64,000 nucleotides of DNA from Mycobacterium yunnanensis (GCF_025823185.1 NZ_JACKVK010000013.1:535151-599150); one strand, 5' to 3'; counted from the first letter of the stretch, positions 33,776 to 43,201 are shown. Translations and numbers: made by a program. Notes: a model not told the origin generated them from the letters alone.

Positions 33776-35011
33776 TCAGTTGCCCTGTCCGCCGCGGCCG
33801 CGAGCAGCCAGATCCGGGACGGGGTCCTTGCCGTTGATCAGCCAGTCACCGAGGATGCGAGCCTTGTAGACCCGGGGGTTGTGTGACGCCAGTGTCCGGG
33901 CGTTGCGCCAGTGCCGATCCAGCCCAAGGGTTTCCGAGACTCCCGAGGCACCGAGAGCGTCGAAGATGGTGGTGGTGGCCTGCAGTGCCGCTGCGATGAC
34001 GACCAGCTGGGCCTGGGTCACCGCGACCTCGGCGTCGATCAGCCGCCGCCGGGCATGTTGGTCGTCGCCCTGGATGCGGCCCGCCACGATCGCATCCAAC
34101 GTGCGGGTCGCCCGATTCAGTGCAGCCGAGGCCGCGAAGGCGTCAGCCGACACCGAGCCGATCACCTGCAGCAGTTGGGCGTCATCGGTGGGGGTCTCGG
34201 ACAGGCCCTGCGGATAGTTCCGCCCGCGGGCCTTGAGCGCCGCACTGCCGTCGCGCAGTGCGGCGCGGGTGATTCCGGTCAGTACTGACAGCATCGCCGT
34301 CTGGTAGAAGTGCGCCTGGTAGCTGAACCGGTCCGCGGCGGGAAACACGTCGCCGGCGTCTGCCCGGACCCGGTCGTAGTGGGCCGAGCCGCTGCCGGTG
34401 GCGCGCTGGCCAAAGCCCTTCCAGTCGTCGGTCAGGGTCACCCCGGGATCGTCGGCGCGCACCAGCGCGGTCCACAGTTCGCCGTCGTCGCCGCGACCGA
34501 GGACGTCGAGCCATTCGGCGTAGAGGCTGCCGGTCGCATAGTATTTCGCGCCGCTGACAGTCCAGTGGTCGTCCTCGACGGTGACCGTCGACGCCAGCTT
34601 CGCCAACGTCACATTGTTGGCCTCGGTCCATCCACCGCCGACGAACGCCCCCGCCAGGAACCGTTTGATCCACGTGTCGTTACCGTCCGACACTGGCGCG
34701 TTGAGCCGATCCTCGACGAAGGCCAGGTGGTTGCGCCAGATGTGCGACACGTTGGCGTCCGCCTCGCCGAGTTGGGCCAGCAGCTCGAAGGTCTGCTCGA
34801 GTGAGGCGCCAAGGCCGCCATGGCTTTCAGGGATCCGCAACGTGCCAAAGCCGGCGTCGTTGAGCAGGCGCACCTGCTCGAACGGGAGTGCGCGGTCGCG
34901 TTCGCGTCCAGCGTTGCCCTCGGCGACAGCCGCGAACACCGGCGCGAACTTGGCGGTCAGCTCGCCGTCCGAGGCCGTGGGTGCGGCCAGATACGTCGTC
35001 TTGACGGTCAT
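33776..35011 (-). CDS. DszC/SfnB-type acyl-CoA-dehydrogenase-fold monooxygenase
   Basis: This 411-residue protein has the same domain order as the 3924 gene, with IPESHGGLGASLEQTFELLAQ, YYATGSLYAEWLDV, GFGQRATGSGSAHYD and the C-terminal DRHWRNARTLASHNPRVYK signature of the DszC branch. It probably makes a sulfoxide, sulfone or N-hydroxy product with FMNH2 or FADH2. ATG at 35011 overlaps the MshD-like gene stop. An LLM follows 7 nt later, giving a two-oxygenase pair as in DszC plus DszA. Confidence 0.85.
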   Translation of the reverse strand: MTVKTTYLAAPTASDGELTAKFAPVFAAVAEGNAGRERDRALPFEQVRLLNDAGFGTLRIPESHGGLGASLEQTFELLAQLGEADANVSHIWRNHLAFVEDRLNAPVSDGNDTWIKRFLAGAFVGGGWTEANNVTLAKLASTVTVEDDHWTVSGAKYYATGSLYAEWLDVLGRGDDGELWTALVRADDPGVTLTDDWKGFGQRATGSGSAHYDRVRADAGDVFPAADRFSYQAHFYQTAMLSVLTGITRAALRDGSAALKARGRNYPQGLSETPTDDAQLLQVIGSVSADAFAASAALNRATRTLDAIVAGRIQGDDQHARRRLIDAEVAVTQAQLVVIAAALQATTTIFDALGASGVSETLGLDRHWRNARTLASHNPRVYKARILGDWLINGKDPVPDLAARGRGGQGN

Positions 35012-35997
35012 GTGGTGACTTCCGTGTGATCGATGCGGTAGGCGGACTCGTGTTCGACGGCCACGTAGCCCAGCCGTTGGTACAGCACGTGGGCCTTGCT
35101 GCGGTTGTCGACGTCGGTGCCGAGCGAGGCGACTCGAAGACCCCGCCGCAGCGCCTTGAGCCAGACCTTCTCGAGCAGCAGTTCGGCGATGCCTCGCCGG
35201 CGGTGGTCGCGGTGTACTCCGATGTAATCGGTGTGCGCGCTGACCTCTCGTGTCGGGGCCGCCCCCGCGGTGTAGGTCGAACCCAGCACGTACCCGATCA
35301 CGTGATCGTCGTCGTCGACGGCGGCGAGGCTGAAGTCGGGCGTGAACGCCCGACTACCCAGATGGTGCTCCCACTCCTCCGGTGTCTTGGACATGTTGCC
35401 GAAGTGCTCGTCGAAGGTGTCGTACTGCAGTCGCCGGACGCGCTCCGACAACCCGCCTTCGAGTACCTGCGTCCAGTCGAGGACCCGAACACCGTCGACG
35501 GATGCGGCGTCCAGCGATGCGGGATCTTCGTCGCCCAAGGGCTTTCGAGTGCGGATGAACTGACCTTCCCGGCGCGCACCCCGTCGACGCAGCGCGTCGA
35601 TCACCCGGCCTTGGTCCGAGCCGATGAACACCCGCAGGTACGCACCGGCAACGGTGTGTGCCTCGACGTGGAAGCGGTCCACCGTTGCGTCGACGAGATC
35701 GTCGACTACCTGGTCGGGGGTCGCGGGATCGAAGACGAAGTCGGCGATGAGTTCCGGTTCGACGCCGTGCGTTCGATGTAGGGCGGCGTAACCGCGCACA
35801 CGGTCCGATCCGTCGACGACCGCCACGGCATGGTGGCTGGAGGCCAATTGTTCTGCGACGTCGCGGGAGTCGGCAGCGAACTTGCGGCCACGCAGCCCAT
35901 CGGTGGTGGCGAGGAAGTCCGCGATGCGGGCGTGGTGCGCGGTGGTGAGCGGCACCGCCGACCAGTTCCGAACGGTGCGGTCGTCGAGGAGTGTCAC
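35008..35997 (-). CDS. Tandem-GNAT acetyltransferase (MshD-like)
   Basis: This 329-residue protein contains two GNAT-like halves. The first (about 10-150) is degenerate; the second (about 165-325) keeps an acetyl-CoA loop IGVHRDHRRRGIAELLLEKV followed by LGTDVDNRSKAHVLYQRLGY. The layout resembles mycothiol synthase MshD, which acetylates Cys-GlcN-inositol, but sequence motifs do not prove that activity. GTG start at 35997 overlaps the APC permease stop. With the permease before it and oxygenases after it, a role in N-acetylating an S-substituted cysteine or related amine is inferred. Confidence 0.72.
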   Translation of the reverse strand: MTLLDDRTVRNWSAVPLTTAHHARIADFLATTDGLRGRKFAADSRDVAEQLASSHHAVAVVDGSDRVRGYAALHRTHGVEPELIADFVFDPATPDQVVDDLVDATVDRFHVEAHTVAGAYLRVFIGSDQGRVIDALRRRGARREGQFIRTRKPLGDEDPASLDAASVDGVRVLDWTQVLEGGLSERVRRLQYDTFDEHFGNMSKTPEEWEHHLGSRAFTPDFSLAAVDDDDHVIGYVLGSTYTAGAAPTREVSAHTDYIGVHRDHRRRGIAELLLEKVWLKALRRGLRVASLGTDVDNRSKAHVLYQRLGYVAVEHESAYRIDHTEVTT

Positions 35998-37496
35998 GGC
36001 GCGATCCGTTCGTCGTCGCGGGGCTGCGAGCCGCCGTCACCTGAGCGGCCCGCCAGCACCGCCTCGATGCCGTCGTCGGCCAAACGGCGCTGCTCCTCCT
36101 CGGACAGGGTCTGGATGGTGCCCACCCGCTTGGCGACCTCGGGCCTGGTGCGCTTCAGATGGAGATACCACGCGACCGCGACCAACAGGAATCCACCAAA
36201 GACGAAGGGCAGCACGTTGAAGGGATACTCCGGCACCGGGTAGAAGTTGCTGAAGATGACGTAGGCCAGACCGAGCGTGGCGGCGGCCGACACCACCAGG
36301 CGGCCGGGTGTCAGCGCTCCGATCCGTCGCAGCCAGATCGGCGTCGCGACGACCACGAGCAGATAGCTGACGAGGAAACCCCAGTTGGCGACGTAGCCGC
36401 CGTACACGTCGAATACCAGCCGCCCTGCGGTGCTGAACGTCGCAACCGTGGCGAATACGAGTGCCAGTACACCGACGAACACCACGCCCACCCAGGGAGT
36501 TTCGTGCGTCGGATGCACCTTGCCGAATACCTTGGGCAGGGCACCCTCCCGACCAAAGGTGAACAGCGATCGCGCCGCCGCGGTGATCACGGCCGTCACG
36601 AAGACGATGAATGCGATGCCCACTGCGACGCTCACGACGTAGTTGACCCACGACACGCCGACGGTGTCGGCGAGCTGCGGCAGCACCGCCTTGTCACCGT
36701 CGATGGCGCCGAAGTGCAGGATCTGCGGGTACGTGGCGAAGACGTACAGCACTCCGATCAGCAGCACCACCCGCAGCAGCGAGCGAGCGATGTTGCGGTG
36801 CGGGTCCTTGGCCTCTGCCCCGAGTGAGGCGACACTTTCGAAGCCTGCGTAGGAGCCCACCGCCGTGACGGCGGCGATGAACGTGGCGCTGCTGCCGAGA
36901 TGACTGAGGTTCCACTGCTCCCAGTCGATCCGCCAACCGTAGGCGACATAGGAGCCGACGATGATGACCAGGATCGACGCAATGGCGATCAATTCGAAGG
37001 CCAGCTCGTACTTGGCGGTCACCGCAACGCCGCGGTACGGCAGATACACCGCGGCGGCGACCACCACGACGACCAGCAGTAGTCGAAACCAGGCCGACTG
37101 GGATCCGAGGCCGATCGATTCGAGGAACGAGTCGAGGTAGAGCACGCCGCCCAGCGTTCCGGTGACCGCGAATCCGATGTATCCGAACAGCAGGCTGAAA
37201 CCCGCTGCAAAGGCGAAGCCGGGCCCGAGACCGTTGCCTGTGTAGGTGCCGAGGGATCCCGAGGACACGGTGCGCTTGGCCTGGAAGCTGATGGTGGTGG
37301 CGATCAGCACCACGATGACGAGACCGACGATGGCTGCCCATGCCGCCCCGCTGCCCGCGGCGACGAACAGGGAGAAGGGCACGACCGCGACGGCCACGCT
37401 CGGGGCCGCGGCAGCCAGGCCCTGGGCGAAGACGCCCCAGGGCCCCAGGGCGTCCCGTTCCAAGCCAGCGGCTTCGGGGGTCGACGTAGTGGACAT
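35994..37496 (-). CDS. APC-superfamily amino acid permease
   Basis: This 500-residue protein has about 12 spans. It begins with a short polar segment, then GPWGVFAQGLAAAAPSVAVAVVPFS, and has the APC motif AVGSYAGFESVASLGAEAKDPHRNIARSL in the middle. It probably imports an amino acid or amine with protons. ATG at 37496. It leads the coupled run permease, MshD-like GNAT, DszC-like, LLM, Eis-like GNAT, which points to an amino-acid-like sulfur substrate. Confidence 0.85.
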   Translation of the reverse strand: MSTTSTPEAAGLERDALGPWGVFAQGLAAAAPSVAVAVVPFSLFVAAGSGAAWAAIVGLVIVVLIATTISFQAKRTVSSGSLGTYTGNGLGPGFAFAAGFSLLFGYIGFAVTGTLGGVLYLDSFLESIGLGSQSAWFRLLLVVVVVAAAVYLPYRGVAVTAKYELAFELIAIASILVIIVGSYVAYGWRIDWEQWNLSHLGSSATFIAAVTAVGSYAGFESVASLGAEAKDPHRNIARSLLRVVLLIGVLYVFATYPQILHFGAIDGDKAVLPQLADTVGVSWVNYVVSVAVGIAFIVFVTAVITAAARSLFTFGREGALPKVFGKVHPTHETPWVGVVFVGVLALVFATVATFSTAGRLVFDVYGGYVANWGFLVSYLLVVVATPIWLRRIGALTPGRLVVSAAATLGLAYVIFSNFYPVPEYPFNVLPFVFGGFLLVAVAWYLHLKRTRPEVAKRVGTIQTLSEEEQRRLADDGIEAVLAGRSGDGGSQPRDDERIAP

Positions 37497-37586
37497 GATG
37501 CCTGCCTCTCTGAACCGGCCCTCAAGACAGCAGGGACCGTCCCGTGCACCTGTAATTCGTTGGCGCGCGGGTAGTTAACGTTCTGT

Positions 37587-37600
37587 TGACGTGACCGTCA
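37587..37600. repeat. Short inverted repeat upstream of APC permease gene
   Basis: TGACG at 37587-37591 is mirrored by CGTCA at 37596-37600 with a 4-nt spacer, about 90 nt upstream of the permease start. It could be a regulator half-site pair, but 5-bp arms occur often by chance in GC-rich DNA. Confidence 0.3.
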
Positions 37601-37629
37601 CATTGCCTGGGAAGCGCCCGTTCGTGCAG

Positions 37630-39030
37630 TCATACGCTCGGCGAGATTCTTTCTCGCGCAGCACTCGAGCGAAACCGTGCTCCAGGGTGGTCCGCCGGCA
37701 GCTGTGCTGCGCCGCCGGGAAAGAGTCGCTGCCGCAGGGTCCCCGGTTCGGCTGCCTCCGGCAGGCGCCCCCGTCGTCGTAGGACCGGCACGAGGTGTTC
37801 GGCGACGTCGACGAAACTGCCCGGTGTCACGTGATAGGCGACGTTGAACCCGTCGACGCCCGTGCGCTGTGCGTACTCCTCCAACTCGTCGGCGACGGTG
37901 CGACCCGACCCGACGAAGAGACGACCACCAAAGCCACCGAGCCCGCCGACGTAGTCACGCAACGTGATCGCGCGCTGATCTCCGGCACCGTCGACGACGG
38001 ACAGGATGGAGCGGCTGGCATCGGTGTCGAACGCCCTGATCGGCTCGTCCACTCCGTACTGCGACCAGTCCACGCCGCTCAACGCGGACAGAAGCACCAG
38101 TCCGCCTTGAAGATCGTGATGGGCAGCCAGATCGCGGGCCTTTGCGTGGGCCGCCGAATCCGTGCTGTCGGTGACGATTTCGACCGACGTGATGAACTTG
38201 ACGGAATCCGGGCTGCGTCCGAGCTCGGCGGCGCGGCGGCGTACGGCGTCGACGTTGGCGCGCAACACCTCCGGACGGGGGTCGCTGGCGAACACCACCT
38301 CGGCGTTGCGTGCGGCGAACTCACGTCCCGCGGGCGACGTACCCGCCTGCAGCAGGACGGGTGTGCGCTGCGGCGACGGTTCCACCAGATGGGCGCCCGG
38401 CACGCTGAAGTACGTTCCCTCGTGCCCGATCCCGTGCACCTTGGACGGATCGGTGTACACCCCCGACTCCCGGTCGCGGACCACCGCGTCCGGTTCCCAC
38501 GACCCCTCCCAGAGCTTGTAGGTGACTTCGAGGAACTCCTGGGCGATGGCATAGCGTTCGTCGTGGGCGATCTGCCGGTCACGACCGATGATGTTGCGCG
38601 CCGCACTGTCCAGCAGGGAGGTCACGACGTTCCACCCGACGCGCCCACCGGTCAGATGGTCGAGGGTGCTGAACTTGCGCGCCAACAGGTACGGCGTCTC
38701 GTAGGTGGTGGACACGGTGACGCCGAAGCCGAGGTGCGAGGTGGCGGCGGCCATCGCCGAGATGGCCAGAAGGGGGTCGGTGACGGGCGTTTGCACGGCG
38801 TGGGCCAGTGCCGCCGAGGCGTCCCCGCCGTAGACGTCGAGTTGGCCGACCGCGTCGGCGATGAAGAGCATGTCGAAACCGCCCGCCTCCAACGTCGTGG
38901 CGAGGTCGACCCAATAACGGACGTCGGTGTACTCGGCCGTGCGGTCGTCGGGATGCCGCCACAGCCCGTAGTTGCCGTGCGAGACGGTCGACATCGTGAA
39001 CGCCGACAGGATGAAGGGCGAGTGGGTCAC
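37630..39030 (-). CDS. NtaA/SnaA/DszA/SoxA-family LLM monooxygenase
   Basis: This protein of 466 residues starts by GTG at 39030, overlapping the previous LLM stop (GTGA). It shares LSAFTMSTVSHGNYGLWRHP with the 32371 protein and has TYETPYLLARKFSTLDHLT, GGRVGWNVVTS and LLQAGTSPAGREFAARNAE. The two proteins look like recent paralogues with different substrates or regioselectivity. The C-terminal tail is longer than in the 9550-type members. Confidence 0.86.
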   Translation of the reverse strand: MTHSPFILSAFTMSTVSHGNYGLWRHPDDRTAEYTDVRYWVDLATTLEAGGFDMLFIADAVGQLDVYGGDASAALAHAVQTPVTDPLLAISAMAAATSHLGFGVTVSTTYETPYLLARKFSTLDHLTGGRVGWNVVTSLLDSAARNIIGRDRQIAHDERYAIAQEFLEVTYKLWEGSWEPDAVVRDRESGVYTDPSKVHGIGHEGTYFSVPGAHLVEPSPQRTPVLLQAGTSPAGREFAARNAEVVFASDPRPEVLRANVDAVRRRAAELGRSPDSVKFITSVEIVTDSTDSAAHAKARDLAAHHDLQGGLVLLSALSGVDWSQYGVDEPIRAFDTDASRSILSVVDGAGDQRAITLRDYVGGLGGFGGRLFVGSGRTVADELEEYAQRTGVDGFNVAYHVTPGSFVDVAEHLVPVLRRRGRLPEAAEPGTLRQRLFPGGAAQLPADHPGARFRSSAARERISPSV

Positions 39031-40334
39031 GCGGAGCGCTCGAACCGCTGCGGCACCGCCAGGCCGAGATGGTCGCGCAGTGTCGTGCCGACGTACTCGT
39101 GGCGGAACAGACCACGCTTGCGCAGCAGGGGAACCACCTGCTCGACGAAGTCCTCGAACTGGCCGGGCAATCCGGAATCCTGCAGGACGAAGCCGTCGCA
39201 GGCCCGTGAGGTGAACCAGTTCTCGATCTGGTCGGCCACGTGCTCGGGTGTGCCGACGACGCTGGCGCCCCACCCGTTGACCGTGCGGTAGAGGAACTCT
39301 CGCACGGTCGGAGCGTCGGCGGCCAGCGCGCGATAACCGGCCAACGCCGTCTGGTGTGTCTCGGTGGTGTCGGGGAAGGCCGACGCCGGAACGGGCCCGT
39401 CCAGGTCGGCACCGGTGACGTCGACGTCGACCTCGAGCAGCCAGCCCGCTTGATACTCGGGGCTGAAGTATTCGTACGCGCTGCGCTCGATCCTGTTCAC
39501 CTCGTCGTCGGTGGACCCGACGATGAACCTCAGCGACGGAGTGATCAGGGGGGCGGTGGCGCGCCCTCGACGACGGGCCTCGTCGTGGATCCGACGGTAG
39601 AAGTCCTGCGCCTGCTCCCTGGTGCCCTGGCCGGTGAAGATCACCTCGGCGTGCCGCGCGGCGAATACGCGACCGGTCGACGACGACCCAGCCTGAAAGA
39701 GGACAGGTCGCCCCTGGGCCGACCTGGCCGCACCGATCGGACCCCGCACGTCGAAGTGTGGCCCGTGATGATCGGCGACGTGGATGTCGGCGACGTCGTT
39801 GAAGATCCCCGACTCGCGGTCCTCCAGGATGGTGCCGGTGCCCCAGCCGTCCCACAATGCGCGGACCACGTCGAGTGCCTCCTCGGCCACGAGGTACCGG
39901 TCGTCGTGGTCGACTACTCCCCGAGCACTGAAGTTGTGGGCGGCCGCCTCGGCGAAACTGGTGACCAGGTTCCAGCCGGCGCGGCCGCCGCTGAGATGAT
40001 CGAGCGAGAGCAACTGCCGAGCCAGGTGGTACGGATGAGCAAGGGTCGCCGAACCCGTGACGACGAGGCCGAGGCGCTCGGTCACCGACGACAGGGCGGC
40101 AGTGGTCGTCAGCGGCTCGAAGTCCTCGGTGGTCTTGTACGGCCACGTGGCAGGTGGACCGAAGTTCAGTCCGTCGGCGAAGAACAAGGCGTCGAGCCCA
40201 CCGGCCTCGGCAACCCTCGCTCTGTCGAACAACCGGCGCCGCACCCCCGCCGTGCTGTTGTCGAGCCCGGGGTGGCGCCACGGCCCGGCTGAGCGAGTGT
40301 TGCCGAAGGCCAATAGATGCAGTTCTCTGGGCAC
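39027..40334 (-). CDS. NtaA/SnaA/DszA/SoxA-family LLM monooxygenase
   Basis: This 435-residue protein has LLAFGNTRSAGPWRHPG at the start, LDALFFADGLNFGPP, SATLAHPYHLARQLLSLDHLS, GGRAGWNLVTS, LFQAGSSSTGRVFAARHAE and VVGTPEHVADQIENWF. It is more like the 9550 type than its immediate neighbour, so the pair are two different subgroups coupled by a GTGA. GTG at 40334. The 65 nt between it and metQ hold no obvious promoter. Confidence 0.85.
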   Translation of the reverse strand: MPRELHLLAFGNTRSAGPWRHPGLDNSTAGVRRRLFDRARVAEAGGLDALFFADGLNFGPPATWPYKTTEDFEPLTTTAALSSVTERLGLVVTGSATLAHPYHLARQLLSLDHLSGGRAGWNLVTSFAEAAAHNFSARGVVDHDDRYLVAEEALDVVRALWDGWGTGTILEDRESGIFNDVADIHVADHHGPHFDVRGPIGAARSAQGRPVLFQAGSSSTGRVFAARHAEVIFTGQGTREQAQDFYRRIHDEARRRGRATAPLITPSLRFIVGSTDDEVNRIERSAYEYFSPEYQAGWLLEVDVDVTGADLDGPVPASAFPDTTETHQTALAGYRALAADAPTVREFLYRTVNGWGASVVGTPEHVADQIENWFTSRACDGFVLQDSGLPGQFEDFVEQVVPLLRKRGLFRHEYVGTTLRDHLGLAVPQRFERSA

Positions 40335-40399
40335 GTCGCCAGAATCTACTCCGCCACCGAGACGGAACGGCCAATTTAACTAGCCCAGAACGTAATTCA

Positions 40400-41344
40400 T
40401 CACGTCGCGTCGGGGAAGTGGACCGGCAGCACCGATCCCTTGTACTTGTCGTTGATGAACTTGGCCACGTCCTCGCTCTCCAGGGCCTTGTTCAGCGCGA
40501 CGATCCGCTTGTCGTTGGCCAAGGCGTTCGGCAGCACCAGGACGTTGACGTATGGGTTGCCGTTCTTGGAGTCTTCGAGCTTCAAGGCGTCGGTCTTCGG
40601 CGTGAGGCCGACCGCCAAGGCCGAGTTCCCCTGAAGGACGGCCGCGTCGACGTCCTGAAGCTGGCGAGCCATCTGGACGTTGTCCGATATCTTCACCAGG
40701 TTCGGGATCAGGTTCTTGGGATCGGCCGTGACGTTCTTCTCGTTGATGAGCAGGTCGTCACCGGCCAATGCCCCGCCGTCGTAACTGCGGTCGAGGGTGA
40801 TCAGTCCGGCACTTTGGAGCAGGAAGAGCCCGCGCGCGAAGTTCGTGACGTTGTCGGGAATGCCGATCTTGGCGTCCTGCGGGATGTCGGCGATCGAGCG
40901 GAATCGCTTGGAGTACAACCCCTGGGGCTCGATGTGGACCTTGGCCCCGACCTGTAGATCGGTGATGCCGCGTTGCTTGGTGTCCGCCTCGAAGAACGGG
41001 ATGTGGTCGATGTAGGTCGCGTCGACGTCACCGTGATGCACCACGTCGTTCTCGTCGACGCCCTCTTCGGCGATCTTGATGTCCAACGTCACCCCGTCGG
41101 GTAGCTGCCCGGCGTCGACGATGTGTTGCAGGATCTCCGAGTGCGGCCTGTTCTCGGCCCACACCCGCAGTGGCTTGGAGTCATCGGTCCACTTGCCGGC
41201 GGCGTCATTCGACCCGGATGAGCACGCACCTAGTGTCGTCGTCGCCAAGAGCAACAGTCCCGCCACGATCTTCGCGGTCTTGGTGGATCTCTTCAATTTC
41301 TTTTCCCTTGTTCTCTGATTGTGTCCGTAGATCTTTGACGTCAT
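40400..41344 (-). CDS. metQ: Methionine ABC transporter substrate-binding lipoprotein
   Basis: This is an NlpA/MetQ-family lipoprotein of 314 residues as read from ATG 41344. The lipobox is LGAC after a hydrophobic run. Family blocks are IAEEGVDENDVVHHGDVDATYIDHIPFFEAD and DAKIGIPDNVTNFARGLFLLQSAGLI. The N-terminus before the signal core is long and charged; a TTG at 41296 with a GGGAAAAG site would give a more normal lipoprotein start. It binds methionine or a related compound for the MetI-MetN importer encoded just before it. Confidence 0.88.
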   Translation of the reverse strand: MTSKIYGHNQRTREKKLKRSTKTAKIVAGLLLLATTTLGACSSGSNDAAGKWTDDSKPLRVWAENRPHSEILQHIVDAGQLPDGVTLDIKIAEEGVDENDVVHHGDVDATYIDHIPFFEADTKQRGITDLQVGAKVHIEPQGLYSKRFRSIADIPQDAKIGIPDNVTNFARGLFLLQSAGLITLDRSYDGGALAGDDLLINEKNVTADPKNLIPNLVKISDNVQMARQLQDVDAAVLQGNSALAVGLTPKTDALKLEDSKNGNPYVNVLVLPNALANDKRIVALNKALESEDVAKFINDKYKGSVLPVHFPDAT

Positions 41345-41351
41345 TGCGCCG

Positions 41352-42053
41352 CTACCGCCGGTGTGCCCGCTTGCGCAGCCAGAGGTCTCCGCCGACCTGG
41401 ACGAACTGAACCATGACGATGAGCACCGCCACGGTGGCGTACATCAACGCGTCGTTGTACCGCTGATAGCCGTACTTGATGGCGAAGTCGCCAAGCCCAC
41501 CCGAGCCGATGATGCTGGCCACCGCGGTGTTGCCGATGATGCTGATCAGTGTCAGCGTGGATCCGGCGATGAGTCCCGACCTGGCCTCGGGCAGCAGCAC
41601 TCGGAAGATGAGTTGCGGGATGCTCACCCCCATCGCTTCGACCGCGTCGATGCGACCGCGGTCGATCTCGTCCAGGGCGTTGGCCACCACGCGCCCGAAG
41701 AACGGAAAGATGCTCAGCGTCAACGGAACCAGCGCCGCCGTGGGGCCGAGCGTCGTACCGGTGACGAGTCGGGTCAGCGGGATGATCGCGATCAGCAGCA
41801 CGATGAACGGGAGGGACCGCAGGACGTTGACGACGAACCCGACCACCTGGTTGACCACGATGACGGCGTGCCGGAGCCGTCGATCCAGGAGACGGTTGAC
41901 GAAGGTGGAACCAGGGCTGGTCAGGTAGAGGAATATCCCTAGCGCGACGCCGAGGACACCACCGATCGCAAACGTCCAGAACACCATGTAGATCGTCTGC
42001 TGGGTGGCCTGCCACAGCTGATCACCGTAGGAATACCAGGGTGCCTCACTCAT
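41352..42053 (-). CDS. metI: Methionine ABC transporter permease
   Basis: This 233-residue permease has five or six spans and the D-methionine transporter signature GRVVANALDEIDRGRIDAVEAMG followed by IPQLIFRVLLPEARSGLIAG. ATG at 42053 overlaps the metN stop by 8 nt. Gene order metN-metI-metQ is standard. Confidence 0.9.
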   Translation of the reverse strand: MSEAPWYSYGDQLWQATQQTIYMVFWTFAIGGVLGVALGIFLYLTSPGSTFVNRLLDRRLRHAVIVVNQVVGFVVNVLRSLPFIVLLIAIIPLTRLVTGTTLGPTAALVPLTLSIFPFFGRVVANALDEIDRGRIDAVEAMGVSIPQLIFRVLLPEARSGLIAGSTLTLISIIGNTAVASIIGSGGLGDFAIKYGYQRYNDALMYATVAVLIVMVQFVQVGGDLWLRKRAHRR

Positions 42054-43035
42054 GGGCGAAGTCCACGCGAATCGACTTCCGTTCGGCGAGCGCGCCGAGG
42101 GTTCGCCTTACCTGGCTGGTGTCGTCGACGGCCAGTTCGAAGCGTGCCACGGCGTGGTTGGAGACCTCGTAGACGCCTCCGGAGACCACGTCGAAGCGCG
42201 ATCCCGTGTCGAGCGCGATGTCGGCCAGCATGGCGTCGTCTCGGTCGGGACCCACCGCGGTGATCAGGACCTTGACCTTGCCCGGCGCCACCGGGGCATC
42301 CGTGAGGCCCGGCAGCAGGTCTCGCCCCAGCCGTGACTCCGGATCGGCGACGAGGTCGAGGACTTGCCCTTGCTCCACCAGCCGGCCGTTCCTCAGCACC
42401 GCGACGTGGGTGGCGCTGCGGCGCAGCAATTCGAGTTCGTGGGTGATCAAGACGATCGTGAGGCCGAGCTCGTGGTTGATGCTCGTCAGCAGCGCGAGGA
42501 TCTGGTTGGTGGTCTCCGAGTCCAGCGCGCTCGTCGCCTCGTCCGACAGCAGGACACTGGGCTTGGCCGCCAAGGCGCGCGCGATGCCGACCCGTTGCTT
42601 CTGTCCCCCCGAGAGTTGGGACGGGTAGTTCTTCACCCGATCACCAAGTCCGACCAGCTCGACGAGCTCGTCGACCCGACTCTTGCGCTGCGCCTTGGGG
42701 ATGCCGGCGATCGTCAAGGGGAACTCGATGTTCTCGCGGACGGTCTGACTGTGCAGCAGGTTGAAGTGCTGGAAGATCATGCCGATCTTGCGCCGACGGT
42801 CGCGCAACTGCTTGAACGGGAGACGGAGAAGGTCTTCGCCGTCGAGCAGCACCTTGCCACCGTCGGGCCTCTCCAACGCGTTGACGACGCGGATCAGCGT
42901 GCTCTTGCCCGCACCGCTGCGACCGGCGATCCCGAAGATGGCCTTGTCGGGCACCCGCAGGGTCAGCCCATCCAGGGCCGTGATGGCCCTGCCCTTCGTG
43001 CGGTACGTCTTGGTGACGTCGATCAGTTCAAGCAT
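42046..43035 (-). CDS. metN: Methionine ABC transporter ATPase with NIL domain
   Basis: This 329-residue ATPase has Walker A GRSGAGKST at 38-46, Q-loop IFQHFNLL, signature LSGGQKQRVGIARA and Walker B VLLSDEAT. A C-terminal NIL domain (about 255-329) is where methionine binds to inhibit transport in MetN proteins. ATG at 43035 lacks a close ribosome site. A 19-codon Cys-containing ORF ends 106 nt upstream. Confidence 0.92.
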   Translation of the reverse strand: MLELIDVTKTYRTKGRAITALDGLTLRVPDKAIFGIAGRSGAGKSTLIRVVNALERPDGGKVLLDGEDLLRLPFKQLRDRRRKIGMIFQHFNLLHSQTVRENIEFPLTIAGIPKAQRKSRVDELVELVGLGDRVKNYPSQLSGGQKQRVGIARALAAKPSVLLSDEATSALDSETTNQILALLTSINHELGLTIVLITHELELLRRSATHVAVLRNGRLVEQGQVLDLVADPESRLGRDLLPGLTDAPVAPGKVKVLITAVGPDRDDAMLADIALDTGSRFDVVSGGVYEVSNHAVARFELAVDDTSQVRRTLGALAERKSIRVDFAHE

Positions 43036-43141
43036 GGGTCACTCGAGGAACTCTCCGTCGGAAGTCAGTGGTGGAACGTGCGGGGCGCGGGGAGGACAGT
43101 GGAATGCTCACCGGCCGGAGGCAGTCAGCCGTGGTGTTTCG

Positions 43142-43201
43142 CTAGCGCACGGCAATACCCGGGGGTGGACACTGCCACCGGACCATGTCGATGAAACGCA
43201 T
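43142..43201 (-). CDS. Candidate Cys-containing leader peptide upstream of metN (19 aa)
   Basis: ATG at 43201 opens a 19-residue frame, MRFIDMVRWQCPPPGIAVR, ending in TAG at 43142-43144. The R-F-I-D-M-V-R then Cys pattern loosely resembles actinobacterial sulfur leader peptides (R-H-V-D-L-x-R-V then Cys). It precedes metNIQ on the same strand. No clear leaderless promoter or strong ribosome site is visible, so it may be a chance ORF. Confidence 0.35.
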   Translation of the reverse strand: MRFIDMVRWQCPPPGIAVR

